Below, in pieces: positions 25,761-34,133 of a DNA stretch of 64,000 nt. The stretch spans positions 1 through 64,000 of the forward strand of contig CAWDMC010000011.1 of the NCBI GenBank assembly GCA_963803295.1, in the 5' to 3' direction. The position numbers and the translations under genes are program-made. A model generated the notes under the pieces. That model was not told the DNA's origin. It worked only from the letters and a program-made list of their open reading frames with translations, and did not search any database. How positions within the stretch are numbered: the stretch's first letter is position 1; each line of letters starts with the position of its first letter. Source of the stretch: CAWDMC01 sp963803295 (GTDB lineage: Bacteria; Acidobacteriota; Terriglobia; UBA7540).

Positions 25761-26309
25761 ATGGCGACAAGAACGGCGTTGACGTGGGAACAGTTCCTGG
25801 CGGCGGGCAAGGAAGGTCAGCGCTGGGAGTGCGTAGATGGAGAGGTGAAGTTCATGTCGCCGCATAGGGGAGGTCTTCACGCTTTGCCAGTCAAAAGGAT
25901 CTGCCGCGAGGCGAATGAACATGAGACCAAGCACCCGGAATGGATTGGCTTCCCAACGGATGTGGCCTTCACCCTGGCCTCGGGCAACTGGCGCTGCCCA
26001 GACTGGAGCTTGGTCCGCCGTGAGCGCTTTGGCGAAATCGGCATCCCGGAGGGTCCGGTGCCGTTCCCGCCCGATGTAGTCTTTGAGGTGATCTCCCCTA
26101 GCGATACCTGGTCGGAGATTCAAAGCAAACGGCGCGACTACCGGACGAACGGGGTTATACAGGTTTGGGTAGATCCCCAGGAGCAGACGATCGAGGTCAT
26201 AAGCCCAGCGCATGGAACTCGAACTTTCAACCCAGGCGAAGCAGCAGTAATCGAGGAACTGCCGGGATTCACGTTGAATCTCTTTCCGCTTTCGGCAGAC
26301 AGGTCGTAG
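25761..26309 (+). CDS. Uma2-family (DUF820) putative endonuclease
   Basis: 182 residues matching Uma2/DUF820, a PD-(D/E)XK-like nuclease fold. Motifs are RWECVDGEVKFMSP near the start, PDVVFEVISPSDTWSEIQSK (the catalytic E and following K region) and VIQVWVDPQEQTIEVI near the end. Many acidobacterial and cyanobacterial genomes carry numerous copies, often near mobile DNA; a biochemical role is not established. A GGAGGAG lies before the ATG. It sits between carA and carB, where it is probably an insertion. Confidence 0.85.
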   Translation: MATRTALTWEQFLAAGKEGQRWECVDGEVKFMSPHRGGLHALPVKRICREANEHETKHPEWIGFPTDVAFTLASGNWRCPDWSLVRRERFGEIGIPEGPVPFPPDVVFEVISPSDTWSEIQSKRRDYRTNGVIQVWVDPQEQTIEVISPAHGTRTFNPGEAAVIEELPGFTLNLFPLSADRS

Positions 26310-26373
26310 AGACAGCCGCGAGGAGGCCACGCCTACGTTGATCGAGCGACAAAGGACGCGTTAGGGTGAGTGC

Positions 26374-26679
26374 ATGGCCAACACAAGAACAGCAATCGTC
26401 AGCATCCGGCTGAAGCCGGAAGTGAAGAGACAACTCGCCAAACTGGCGAAGTCCACGGGACGAAGCGCGAACTATCTCGTCGCTAATGCTATCGAAATTT
26501 ACCTTCAGGAACAGCAGCGGCAAATTGAATCCATCCAACGCGGATTAAGCGAAATTGAAGACGGGCACTACATCCCGCATGGGGCGCCAAAGGCATGGCT
26601 GCTATCTTTGGGTTCGGCGAACGAACTGCAAACGCCCAAGTGTGTCTGTGGCAAGTTACACGATGAGTCCCTCCCATGA
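26374..26679 (+). CDS. Ribbon-helix-helix (CopG/antitoxin-like) protein
   Basis: 101 residues. The N-terminus ANTRTAIVSIRLKPEVKRQLAKLAKSTGRSANYLVANAIEIYL is a canonical ribbon-helix-helix. The following IESIQRGLSEIEDGHYIPHGAPKAWLLSLGSANE resembles the toxin-binding tail of type II antitoxins. No RelE/ParE-type toxin gene is adjacent, so it is an orphan or the toxin has been lost. The end (CVCGKLHDESLP) has a CxC. It precedes carB by 146 bp, a region holding one tiny ORF. Confidence 0.75.
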   Translation: MANTRTAIVSIRLKPEVKRQLAKLAKSTGRSANYLVANAIEIYLQEQQRQIESIQRGLSEIEDGHYIPHGAPKAWLLSLGSANELQTPKCVCGKLHDESLP

Positions 26680-26706
26680 GAGTCACATGGGCTCTATTGT
26701 AGATAA

Positions 26707-26826
26707 ATCGGCAAACCGAGCCCGGAGGAAATCAAAGCGATCAAGCGTCACCTCCGCGGGCTGAACGTTGAACGAAGAAGAGATCTGTTCGCACGCGCCG
26801 GCTTAAGCGAGAATGACAAATCCTAA
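26707..26826 (+). CDS. Possible 39-codon gene with no ATG/GTG/TTG, stop overlapping the carB start
   Basis: From ATC at 26707, right after an in-frame stop, the frame reads a protein-like GKPSPEEIKAIKRHLRGL, then NVERRRDLFARAGLSEN and ends DKS with a TAA at 26824-26826. The stop and the carB start share a base (TAATG), the pattern of translational coupling. The composition and helical pattern look like a real small protein, but there is no standard start codon in frame and no clear SD. Either it uses ATC, its start was mutated, or it is the tail of a gene cut by an upstream event. No family recognised. Confidence 0.35.
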   Translation: MGKPSPEEIKAIKRHLRGLNVERRRDLFARAGLSENDKS

Positions 26827-29800
26827 TGCCAAAGCGAGCTGACATCCATAAGATTCTGATCATTGGCTCCGGTCCCATCGTCATCGGCCAGGCGTGCGAG
26901 TTTGATTACTCGGGCACGCAGGCCTGCAAGGCTCTCAAGGCCGATGGCTTCGAAGTGGTGCTGGTCAACTCGAACCCGGCCACCATCATGACCGATCCCG
27001 AGTTGGCGGACCGCACTTATGTCGAGCCTCTCACCGCCGAGTATCTGGAGGCGATCATCGAACGCGAACGGCCCGACGCGCTCTTGCCTACGGTTGGCGG
27101 GCAGACGGCCCTGAACCTCTCGGTGGAGCTGGCGGAGCAGGGGATCCTCGACAAGTACAATGTGCAGCTTATCGGCGCCTCGCTCAAGGCCATCAAAATG
27201 GCTGAGGACCGGCTGTGGTTCAAGAACGCGATCGCCCGCATTGGACTCGAGGTGCCGCGCAGCGTGCTGGTGAAGAACATTGAGGCTGGTCTGCGCTTCG
27301 CTGAGCAGATCGGATTTCCGCTGATCATCAGGCCCTCCTTTACTCTCGGCGGCACCGGATCGGGAATCGCTTACAACTCCGAGGAGTTTGCCGATAAACT
27401 CCGCTTTCGGCTTGGACCTGAGCCCTGTACATGAAGTATTGGTTGAAGAATCGGTGATCGGCTGGAAAGAGTTCGAGCTCGAAGTCATGCGCGACCACGC
27501 TGACAATGCAGTGGTGGTGTGCTCGATCGAGAATGTCGATCCTATGGGTGTACACACCGGCGACTCGATTACCGTAGCGCCGCAGCAGACCCTCACCGAT
27601 AAGGAATACCAGTTAATGCGCGACGCCGCTTTTGCGGTGATCCGCGCTGTGGGAGTGGAGACCGGCGGCTCGAACATCCAGTTCGCCGTGGAACCCGCCA
27701 CCGGGCGGATGGTGGTGATCGAGATGAATCCCCGCGTTTCTCGCAGCTCGGCGCTGGCGTCTAAAGCCACCGGATTTCCCATCGCCAAAATCGCCGCGAG
27801 GCTAGCCGTGGGCTACAGGCTCGATGAGATTCCCAACGACATTACCCGTAAGACGCCCTCCTGCTTCGAGCCCACCATCGACTATGTGGTGGTGAAGATT
27901 CCGAAGTGGGCGCAGGAAAAGTTCCCCGATTCCGACCACACCCTGGGAACGCAGATGAAATCGGTGGGTGAAGTGATGGCCATCGGCCGGACCTTCAAGG
28001 AAGCGCTGATGAAGGGCATCCGCTCGCTCGAGACAGGCCGCAAGCGTCCCGCGCCTCCAAGCGATGCCAACGAGCGGGTTCGACGCTTGAGCACGCCTCA
28101 TCCCGAGCGGCTGTGGGACATCCTCTATGCCTTCGCGGCGGGCGAAAGCGAAGCGGTGGTTTCCGAGATCACCCACATTGACCCCTGGTTCCTCGACCAG
28201 ATCCACCAGATTGTGGAGATGCAGAATGAAGTCAGGCGGTTCACTCTGGCCGCGGTTCCGGCGCCGGCCCTGCGCGAGGCCAAGCGCATGGGATTTTCAG
28301 ATCTCGAACTGGCCGAAATCTGGACGAGCACCGGGGAGGCGGTTCGGCAGCGGCGGGCGGCGCTCGGAGTGCAGCCGGTGTTCAAGCGTGTGGATACCTG
28401 CGCCGCCGAGTTCGAGTCATTCACGCCTTACCTTTATTCGAGCTATGAGCAAGAAGACGAGGCCGAGCCCAGCACGCGGCCGAAAATCATCATCCTGGGC
28501 TCCGGGCCGAATCGCATCGGACAGGGAATCGAGTTCGACTATTGTTGTTGCCATGCCTCCTTCGCGCTGAAGGAAGAAGGTTTCGAGACGATCATGGTGA
28601 ATTGTAATCCCGAGACCGTCTCCACCGACTACGACACCTCTGACCGCCTCTATTTCGAGCCACTCACCTTCGAAGACGTGATGGCCATTGTCGAGAAAGA
28701 AGAGCCCACCGGCGTGATTGTGCAATTCGGTGGCCAGACGCCGCTGAACCTTGCACGCCAGCTCAAGGAGGCCGGCGTGCCCATCATCGGCACAAGTCCT
28801 GAATCGATCGAACTGGCCGAAGACCGTAAGCACTTCGGCGACTTGCTGGCCCGCATGGAAATTCCCCAGCCGGAGAACGGCGCCGCCATGAATACGCCTG
28901 AGGCGCTCGAAATCGCCGAACACATCGGCTATCCGGTTCTGGTACGGCCCTCCTACGTGCTGGGCGGGCGCGCTATGGTGATCGCCTACGATGATGCCAG
29001 GCTGCGCGATTACGTCCGCCGCGCCGAAGAATTACAGCGCGCTTTCCCCATCCTGGTAGACCGCTTCCTCGAAAGCGCCACCGAAGTGGACGTCGACGCG
29101 CTATGCGATGGCCAGGACGTGGTGATCGCCGGCATCATGGAACACATCGAGGAGGCTGGCATCCACTCGGGTGATAGCTCCTGCGTGCTGCCCGCGGTGA
29201 GCCTTGGTGAGAGCCAGCTCCGCACCCTGCGTGACTACACCGTCAGGCTAGCCCGGGAGCTCAGGGTGATAGGCCTGATGAACGTGCAGTACGCTATTCA
29301 GCAAGGCAAGGTCTACGTGCTGGAGGTGAATCCGCGCGCCTCGCGCACCGTGCCTTATGTAAGCAAGGCCACAGGGGTGCCGCTGGCGAAGATCGCCGCC
29401 AGCCTGATGGCGGGGCGCAAGCTTGTCAGCTTCCGTCTTCCGGCAGAATTGCCGGTGGAGAACTCTTTCGTGAAGTCGCCGGTATTTCCCTTTCTGAAGT
29501 TTCCCGGCGTGGACACCATCCTGGGTCCGGAAATGAAGTCTACGGGCGAGGTCATGGGTGTGGCCGACACTTTCGGACGCGCCTTCGCCAAGGCGCAGAT
29601 CGCGGCCGGCCAGCGCCTGCCCGAAAGCGGTCGTGTGTTCATGTCCATCAATGACCGTGACAAGCCCGAAGCCGTCCGGCTGGCGCGCGAACTCGCTGCT
29701 CTCGGCTTTAAGCTGGTTGCAACTCGCGGCACTACGCAGGCTTTGCGGGCGGCCGGGATCGCCGCGGAATTCGTCAACAAAGTGAATGAGGGAAGACCCA

Positions 29801-30045
29801 ACGCGGTCGACTTGATCAAGAGCAAGTCGATAGCGCTCATCATCAACACCCCCCTGGGGCGCTCGAGCTACTACGATGAGAAGGCCATTCGCCGCGCCGC
29901 CGTGCACTATGGCGTGAGCTGCTATACCAACCTCTCGGCGGCGGTCGCCCTCGTCAACGGCATGCGGGCCCGGCGCGAAAAGGGCATCCAAGTGGCGAGT
30001 CTGCAGGAATTGCACCAGAAGCCGATCGTTGTCGGGCACAATTAG
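26826..30045 (+). pseudogene. carB: Carbamoyl-phosphate synthase large subunit, one frameshift
   Basis: The first ~195 residues (KILIIGSGPIVIGQACEFDY to GIAYNSEEFADKL) read in one frame that ends at 27434, and the rest (FGLDLSPVHEVLVEESVIGWKE onward) in the +1 frame from about 27390. The whole interval is 3220 nt, that is 1073 codons including the stop plus one extra base, so one inserted base between about 27390 and 27409 explains it; spacing to the GLDLSP motif is then exactly that of E. coli CarB. Both ATP-grasp halves and the C-terminal allosteric domain look intact. It makes carbamoyl phosphate from bicarbonate, ammonia and ATP. As carB is essential in most free-living bacteria, an assembly error is the likeliest cause; a true mutation or programmed +1 shift (UUU-C) is the alternative. 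Confidence 0.9.
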
Positions 30046-30142
30046 TTCAGTAGTGTGAGTGTCTCGGCATCACCGAACATGACAAGTTGTCTTTCGGTGC
30101 TGACGAAATGAGCAACTGAAATACTGATACGACCGAGGTGCC

Positions 30143-31057
30143 ATGACCCGAGACAAGATTCTCGCGAATTTGAAGGGTATCGTTGCGCCGGTGACGACGC
30201 CCTTCGACCGCCGTGGCAATCTGGACGAAGGCCATTTTCAGGAGAACCTGCGCGCATACGTGGGGGCCGGCCTGAGTGGGATACTGGTGACGGGCTCCAC
30301 GGGCGAAGCGCCTTTTCTCAACGAACGCGAGCGGCTGCGGCTGGTGGAACTGGCTCGCCAGATCGTTCGTGCTCCCCAAGTCCTATTGGCAGGCACGGGC
30401 CTTGAAGGCACGCGCGAGACGATCAGCCTGAGCCGCGAGGCCGTTGCCCGCGGAGCCGACGCTTTGTTGGTGTTGCCGCCGGCTTACTACAAGCCATTGA
30501 TGACCAGCGAGATCATCATGACGCACTACCGCGCGGTGGCTGACGCGGTGAAACGCCCCGTATTGATCTATTCGATCCCGCAGTTCTCCGGCATCCAAAT
30601 TCAGGTGGAGGCAATCGGCAAGCTCGCACGCCATTCGAATATCGTTGGCCTGAAGGAAAGCTCGGGGAACTTTGACTTTGTGCAGTCAATCCTGGGGGCC
30701 GTGCCTGGCTCGTTTCGACTCTTTCTGGGCGCGGCGGCAATCCTGGTGCGCGGACTGGCAGCGAGCGCGCGAGGAGGTGTCTTGGGTCAGGCAGACTACC
30801 TGCCTGAGCTTTGCGTCGCGGCCTTCGATGCCTTCCAGCGCGGAGATCTGGAGCGCGCAGGCGACTTGCAACAGCGCCTGGTCGCGTTGGCAAGAGACGT
30901 TGCGCCGTTCGGGGTAGCAGGCGTGAAGGCCGCAATGGATCTGTCAGGTTACTACGGAGGGGATCCGCGGCCACCCCACCTTCCGGTAAGCGCCAAGACG
31001 CGCCAAGCGATCCGCACAGCTCTAAAGTCAGCTCGGCAGGGACTTACCCCACAGTGA
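30143..31057 (+). CDS. DapA-family (dihydrodipicolinate synthase/N-acetylneuraminate lyase) protein
   Basis: 304 residues of a TIM-barrel aldolase. The GSTGEAPFLNERERL motif binds pyruvate; the Schiff-base lysine is in VGLKESSGN, and the catalytic tyrosine in VLIYSIPQFSG. Members cleave or form bonds to pyruvate. Because many acidobacteria carry several paralogues of the 2-keto-acid aldolase type, the true substrate (dihydrodipicolinate, hydroxy-oxoglutarate or other) cannot be assigned. It starts 98 bp after carB and ends 23 bp before the convergent endonuclease IV gene. Confidence 0.82.
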   Translation: MTRDKILANLKGIVAPVTTPFDRRGNLDEGHFQENLRAYVGAGLSGILVTGSTGEAPFLNERERLRLVELARQIVRAPQVLLAGTGLEGTRETISLSREAVARGADALLVLPPAYYKPLMTSEIIMTHYRAVADAVKRPVLIYSIPQFSGIQIQVEAIGKLARHSNIVGLKESSGNFDFVQSILGAVPGSFRLFLGAAAILVRGLAASARGGVLGQADYLPELCVAAFDAFQRGDLERAGDLQQRLVALARDVAPFGVAGVKAAMDLSGYYGGDPRPPHLPVSAKTRQAIRTALKSARQGLTPQ

Positions 31058-31079
31058 GTACGTCAGTGGGTAACAATCC

Positions 31080-31982
31080 TCAAGCCTGGGAACGGAGCAT
31101 TGCCATCCGCTTGCCGTTCGTATTCTCGGACAGACGCCGCAACATCGAGACATTCCGCTTTTCGTCCCCTGGCCTGTCCACAGGTGTCTCACAGATGAAG
31201 GGCAACTCGTGAAGCCGGGGATGACTAACGATGCGCGCAAAGGCCCCCCTGCCGATCTTGCCTTTGCCGACATGCTCGTGCCGGTCAACACGCGAGCCGA
31301 ACTCCGTCTTGGAATCATTGGCGTGGATTACACCGACCTTCGTCAAGCTGACGGCGGAATCCAGTTGGCGGATTGTGACAGCCAGGCCTTCCTCAGTGTG
31401 AACGGCATAGCCTGCCGCAAATAAGTGAGCAGTATCAATGCAGACACCCACGGGAACATCGCGGCCAGCCAAATCGAGAATCTCCGCTAAGTCCTCGAAA
31501 CGGTGACCGATCGAAGTTCCCTGCCCCGCCGTATTCTCTAGCAGCAACGTCAGCCGCTCGTGGCCGTTCGACCGATCGAGGCGCAGTTCTCGGGCTGCCT
31601 TCCGGATCGATTCGGCACAGGTGGCGATAGCCGCCTTTATCGTCGACGCCATTGCGCATCCCGGATGGACAATGAGATAGGACGCCCCGAGCGCCAGAGC
31701 GCGCCCGATTTCCCGCCGGTAGGCCGCCACCGAGAGATCGTGGATCCGGGAATCGGTGGCTGCGAGGTTGATCAAATAGTTGGCGTGGATCGCGATCGGC
31801 GACTGTTGGCAACGCGCGCACTGCTCGCGGAACCGCTCGCAATCGGCGGGCGCCAGGTCGAGCGCCCGCCAACCCCGAGGATTGCCGGAGAAAATCTGGA
31901 AAGTATCGCAGCCGAACCGTTTCGCCAGCCGCGCTGCATCCGCAAATCCGCCCGCGATCGACGTGTGTACTCCTGCTTTCAA
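31080..31982 (-). CDS. nfo: Endonuclease IV
   Basis: 300 residues of the AP endonuclease 2 TIM-barrel family. Metal ligands are in MKAGVHTSIAGGF, YLIVHPGCAM, LLLENTAGQG, CIDTAHLFAAGY, VIHANDSKTEFGSRVDRHEHVGKG and the final ICETP. It nicks DNA at abasic sites during base excision repair and needs zinc or manganese. The gene stands alone. The 520 bp after its start (plus-strand side) carry the sulfur-operon leader. Confidence 0.93.
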   Translation of the reverse strand: MKAGVHTSIAGGFADAARLAKRFGCDTFQIFSGNPRGWRALDLAPADCERFREQCARCQQSPIAIHANYLINLAATDSRIHDLSVAAYRREIGRALALGASYLIVHPGCAMASTIKAAIATCAESIRKAARELRLDRSNGHERLTLLLENTAGQGTSIGHRFEDLAEILDLAGRDVPVGVCIDTAHLFAAGYAVHTEEGLAVTIRQLDSAVSLTKVGVIHANDSKTEFGSRVDRHEHVGKGKIGRGAFARIVSHPRLHELPFICETPVDRPGDEKRNVSMLRRLSENTNGKRMAMLRSQA

Positions 31983-32151
31983 TGCTCCACGAGGCTCCCG
32001 CTGGCTACTTGCCGGCTCAGTCCGGTTCGCTCGTCCCTCACGCTCTTACGGCGGCGCTTCTACGCAGATTACAAATCTGCAGATTACAAGTCTATGGTAG
32101 CATGCTCCTCAGCTGGCCCGGTGACGAGGCTAACTTGATGATTTTTAGCGT

Positions 32152-32181
32152 CTGACAAGAAATATTAATCGTCACTATAGA
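32152..32181 (+). promoter_or_regulatory. Possible promoter of the sulfur-assimilation operon
   Basis: CTGACA (32152-32157) and TATAGA (32176-32181) are 18 bp apart and would start transcription near 32188. A leader of about 315 nt would then run to the first gene, with a hairpin at 32236-32275, a poly-cysteine ORF and a terminator. A TTGACA at 32192-32197 is a second -35 candidate but has no good -10. Confidence 0.4.
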
Positions 32182-32294
32182 TATCTCTTATTTGACAAGA
32201 TCTAACTAGACCAGCATCCTTGATTTTCAGACGAAATGCCCGGTCCCTTGAACCCGCGGGTGGTTCCCCGGCATCGAAGTTTCAAACGACCGTT

Positions 32295-32387
32295 ATGAAC
32301 TTGACTCTCCCAACGCCGAACGCCGATTGTTGTTGTCAGTGTTGTTGTACGCCGGCGGCTTCTGGCGCGGGAAGGTCTGTAGACTAA
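32295..32387 (+). CDS. Poly-cysteine leader peptide of a putative attenuator
   Basis: ATG at 32295 opens a 30-codon ORF: NLTLPTPNAD, then the run CCCQCCC (codons 12-18, all TGT, at 32328-32348), then TPAASGAGRSVD and TAA at 32387. Six cysteine codons within seven is far outside chance for a random ORF. It sits 23 nt before an intrinsic terminator and upstream of genes for sulfate reduction to sulfide, the cysteine precursor. Ribosome stalling at these codons would report cysteine shortage. There is no strong Shine-Dalgarno. Poly-cysteine upstream ORFs controlling sulfur genes are known in mycobacteria; I know of no description in Acidobacteria. Not conserved as a protein by design. Confidence 0.85.
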   Translation: MNLTLPTPNADCCCQCCCTPAASGAGRSVD

Positions 32388-32410
32388 AGGAAATAAGTAG
32401 TTTACCGACA

Positions 32411-32460
32411 AAGCCCACTCGCTGGAAGGCCTAATCCAGCGGGTGGGCTTTTTTATTTTT
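32411..32460 (+). terminator. Intrinsic terminator (attenuator) before the sulfur operon
   Basis: AAGCCCACTCGCTGG (32411-32425) pairs over all 15 bases (one G-U) with CCAGCGGGTGGGCTT (32436-32450), around a 10-nt loop, followed by a T-tract to 32460. A competing helix is visible: GGCTTCTGGCG (32357-32367) can pair with CGCTGGAAGGC (32420-32430) at 10 of 11 positions, which would break the stem. A further short helix, CGCCG (32321-32325) with CGGCG (32353-32357), encloses the cysteine codons. Confidence 0.9.
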
Positions 32461-32503
32461 TACCGCGGCTACGCACGCAGTAAGTTCAACTTGAGGCTCA
32501 AAC

Positions 32504-33253
32504 ATGATCGAGTTCTGGATTGGGCTGGCGGGCGGGGTGTTGATCGGTGCGACTGGGGCTGGAATCGGGGTTATGATAACTCCGCTTCTAATCCTGGCCG
32601 GATACCGTCCTGAGATTGCTGTAGGTACGGCAGTAGGGCTCGCCGCGGTCGCGAAAATCACAGGAGCATTGGCGCATCACAGGCTGGGACACTGGCCCGG
32701 ACGGCTTGGGTGGCTGGTCATAGCGGGTGGCGTGGTAGGGGCGGCGATTGCCTGGGCCATCACGGCTCAATGGCATACTTTGACCCAGCTTCACACTGAG
32801 TTGTGGGTGCGGCGTGCCGTGGCAGCCGCTTTGCTGCTTGCGGCCGCGGCGCTCTTGAAAGGCTACGGCAAAGATCGCCCGGAGCGTCTGGCAGGGAGCG
32901 GAACCAACCGCGCCGCCTTGCTCCTGGCAGGATTAGGAGTGGCCCCTGTAGAAGCATTAACTTCTGTCGGGTCTGGCAGCCTGCTCGGACCCATGCTCGT
33001 TTCAGCCACAGGTTGGAATGTGTCGCAACTGGCGGCTGTCAGCAATCTGTTTGGATGGATGGTGGGTATGCTCAGCGTGGCGATGTACCTGCGTATAGGC
33101 GCCTTTGACGTCCACTTGTTTGGTAAGGTGCTGTTAGGCCTAGTGCCGGGTCTCGTGGGGGGAGCGTTGGTCTCACGTTTTATCGAGCGCCGCTGGTACG
33201 CGCTGATTCTCAGCGGGATCAGCGTATTCCTGGCAGTGAGACTATTGCTGTAG
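32504..33253 (+). CDS. TSUP-family membrane transporter (sulfite/sulfate/sulfur-compound permease)
   Basis: 249 residues with about seven to eight membrane helices from the first residue (MIEFWIGLAGGVLIGATGAGIGVMITPLLILAGYRP). This is the TauE/SafE (TSUP) family, with the paired GxGxG/P turns at both repeats (also APVEALTSVGSGSLLGPMLV). TSUP members move sulfite, sulfate, thiosulfate, taurine breakdown products or other small acids. Its place as the first gene after the cysteine attenuator and next to the reductase gene argues for a sulfur oxyanion. It starts 44 nt after the terminator T-run. Confidence 0.88.
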   Translation: MIEFWIGLAGGVLIGATGAGIGVMITPLLILAGYRPEIAVGTAVGLAAVAKITGALAHHRLGHWPGRLGWLVIAGGVVGAAIAWAITAQWHTLTQLHTELWVRRAVAAALLLAAAALLKGYGKDRPERLAGSGTNRAALLLAGLGVAPVEALTSVGSGSLLGPMLVSATGWNVSQLAAVSNLFGWMVGMLSVAMYLRIGAFDVHLFGKVLLGLVPGLVGGALVSRFIERRWYALILSGISVFLAVRLLL

Positions 33254-33358
33254 AAAACAGAAGACATGAGTCAAAAGTCAGGAAGCAGAGCGAGTTTTTG
33301 GATTCGATCCGGTTTCGAGTTTCACAGTTCAAATTCCTTGGAGGATTTTGGAGGATTA

Positions 33359-34057
33359 ATGATTCAGACGACAGACGTCATTTCTGAAATCAACGAGCGC
33401 CAGGCGGAAGCAGAGGCTTGGTCTCCTGAACAACTGATCGGCTGGGGTGTCGAGCAGTACAGCCCAGAGATTGCCATCGCCTCGAGCTTCGGCGCCGAGG
33501 ACGTCGTTTTGATCGACCTGGCCTCGCGCCTCGGCACGCCTTTCCGGGTGTTCACCTTGGACACAGATTTCCTATTCCCAGAAACCTACGCCTTGATTGA
33601 CCAGATTGAAGCCAAATACGGTATCGGAATTGAGCGTACTCGACCGCGTCTCACGCCGGACGAGCAGGCGCGCGAATATGGCGCCGCTCTTTGGTCGCGC
33701 GAGCCGGACAAGTGCTGCAACATTCGCAAAGTGGAGCCGCTGAAGAAGATTCTGGACAGCCTGGATGCCTGGATCACGGGCGTGCGGCGAGACCAAGCGC
33801 CAACTCGTGCCAACACCAAAAAGCTCGATTGGGACGCCAAGTTCGGCTTGGTGAAGATCAACCCTTTGGCGGACTGGACGTCGGATCGCGTGTGGGACCA
33901 CATCCGCGCCAACAACGTACCTTACAATACATTGCACGACAACAACTATCCCAGCATTGGCTGCACCTATTGCACCCGTCAGGTAAATCCCGGCGAGGAT
34001 CCACGAGCAGGCCGCTGGTCGGGGTTCCAGAAGACAGAGTGTGGACTGCATAAGTAG
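33359..34057 (+). CDS. cysH: Adenylyl-sulfate (APS) / PAPS reductase, iron-sulfur type
   Basis: About 232 residues from the ATG at 33359 behind GGAGGA; a longer ORF start at 33266 gives a non-conserved extension. The nucleotide loop is SSFGAEDVVLID. The CC (KCCNIRK) and CxxC (GCTYCTR) cysteines are the ligands of a [4Fe-4S] cluster, which marks APS-type reductases rather than plain PAPS reductases. The C-terminal ECGLH carries the catalytic cysteine. It reduces activated sulfate to sulfite. It belongs to an operon with the TSUP gene (105 bp) and siroheme genes. No ATP sulfurylase or sulfite reductase gene is seen in this window. Confidence 0.92.
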   Translation: MIQTTDVISEINERQAEAEAWSPEQLIGWGVEQYSPEIAIASSFGAEDVVLIDLASRLGTPFRVFTLDTDFLFPETYALIDQIEAKYGIGIERTRPRLTPDEQAREYGAALWSREPDKCCNIRKVEPLKKILDSLDAWITGVRRDQAPTRANTKKLDWDAKFGLVKINPLADWTSDRVWDHIRANNVPYNTLHDNNYPSIGCTYCTRQVNPGEDPRAGRWSGFQKTECGLHK

Positions 34058-34133
34058 GGAGTTCGGGTTTCGGAAATAGGTTCAAGATTGAAAGCCAATC
34101 TCGCCCGAACCCGAAACGCCATAAGATTAAGAG

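Noticed and set aside
30516..30974. 152-residue proline/arginine-rich minus-strand ORF
   Set aside because: A shadow of the DapA-family gene; pattern of arginine and proline typical of antisense GC-rich frames.
32152..32290. SAM-I or other named riboswitch ahead of the sulfur genes
   Set aside because: No conserved core motifs could be matched by eye; the poly-cysteine ORF and terminator explain the leader without it.
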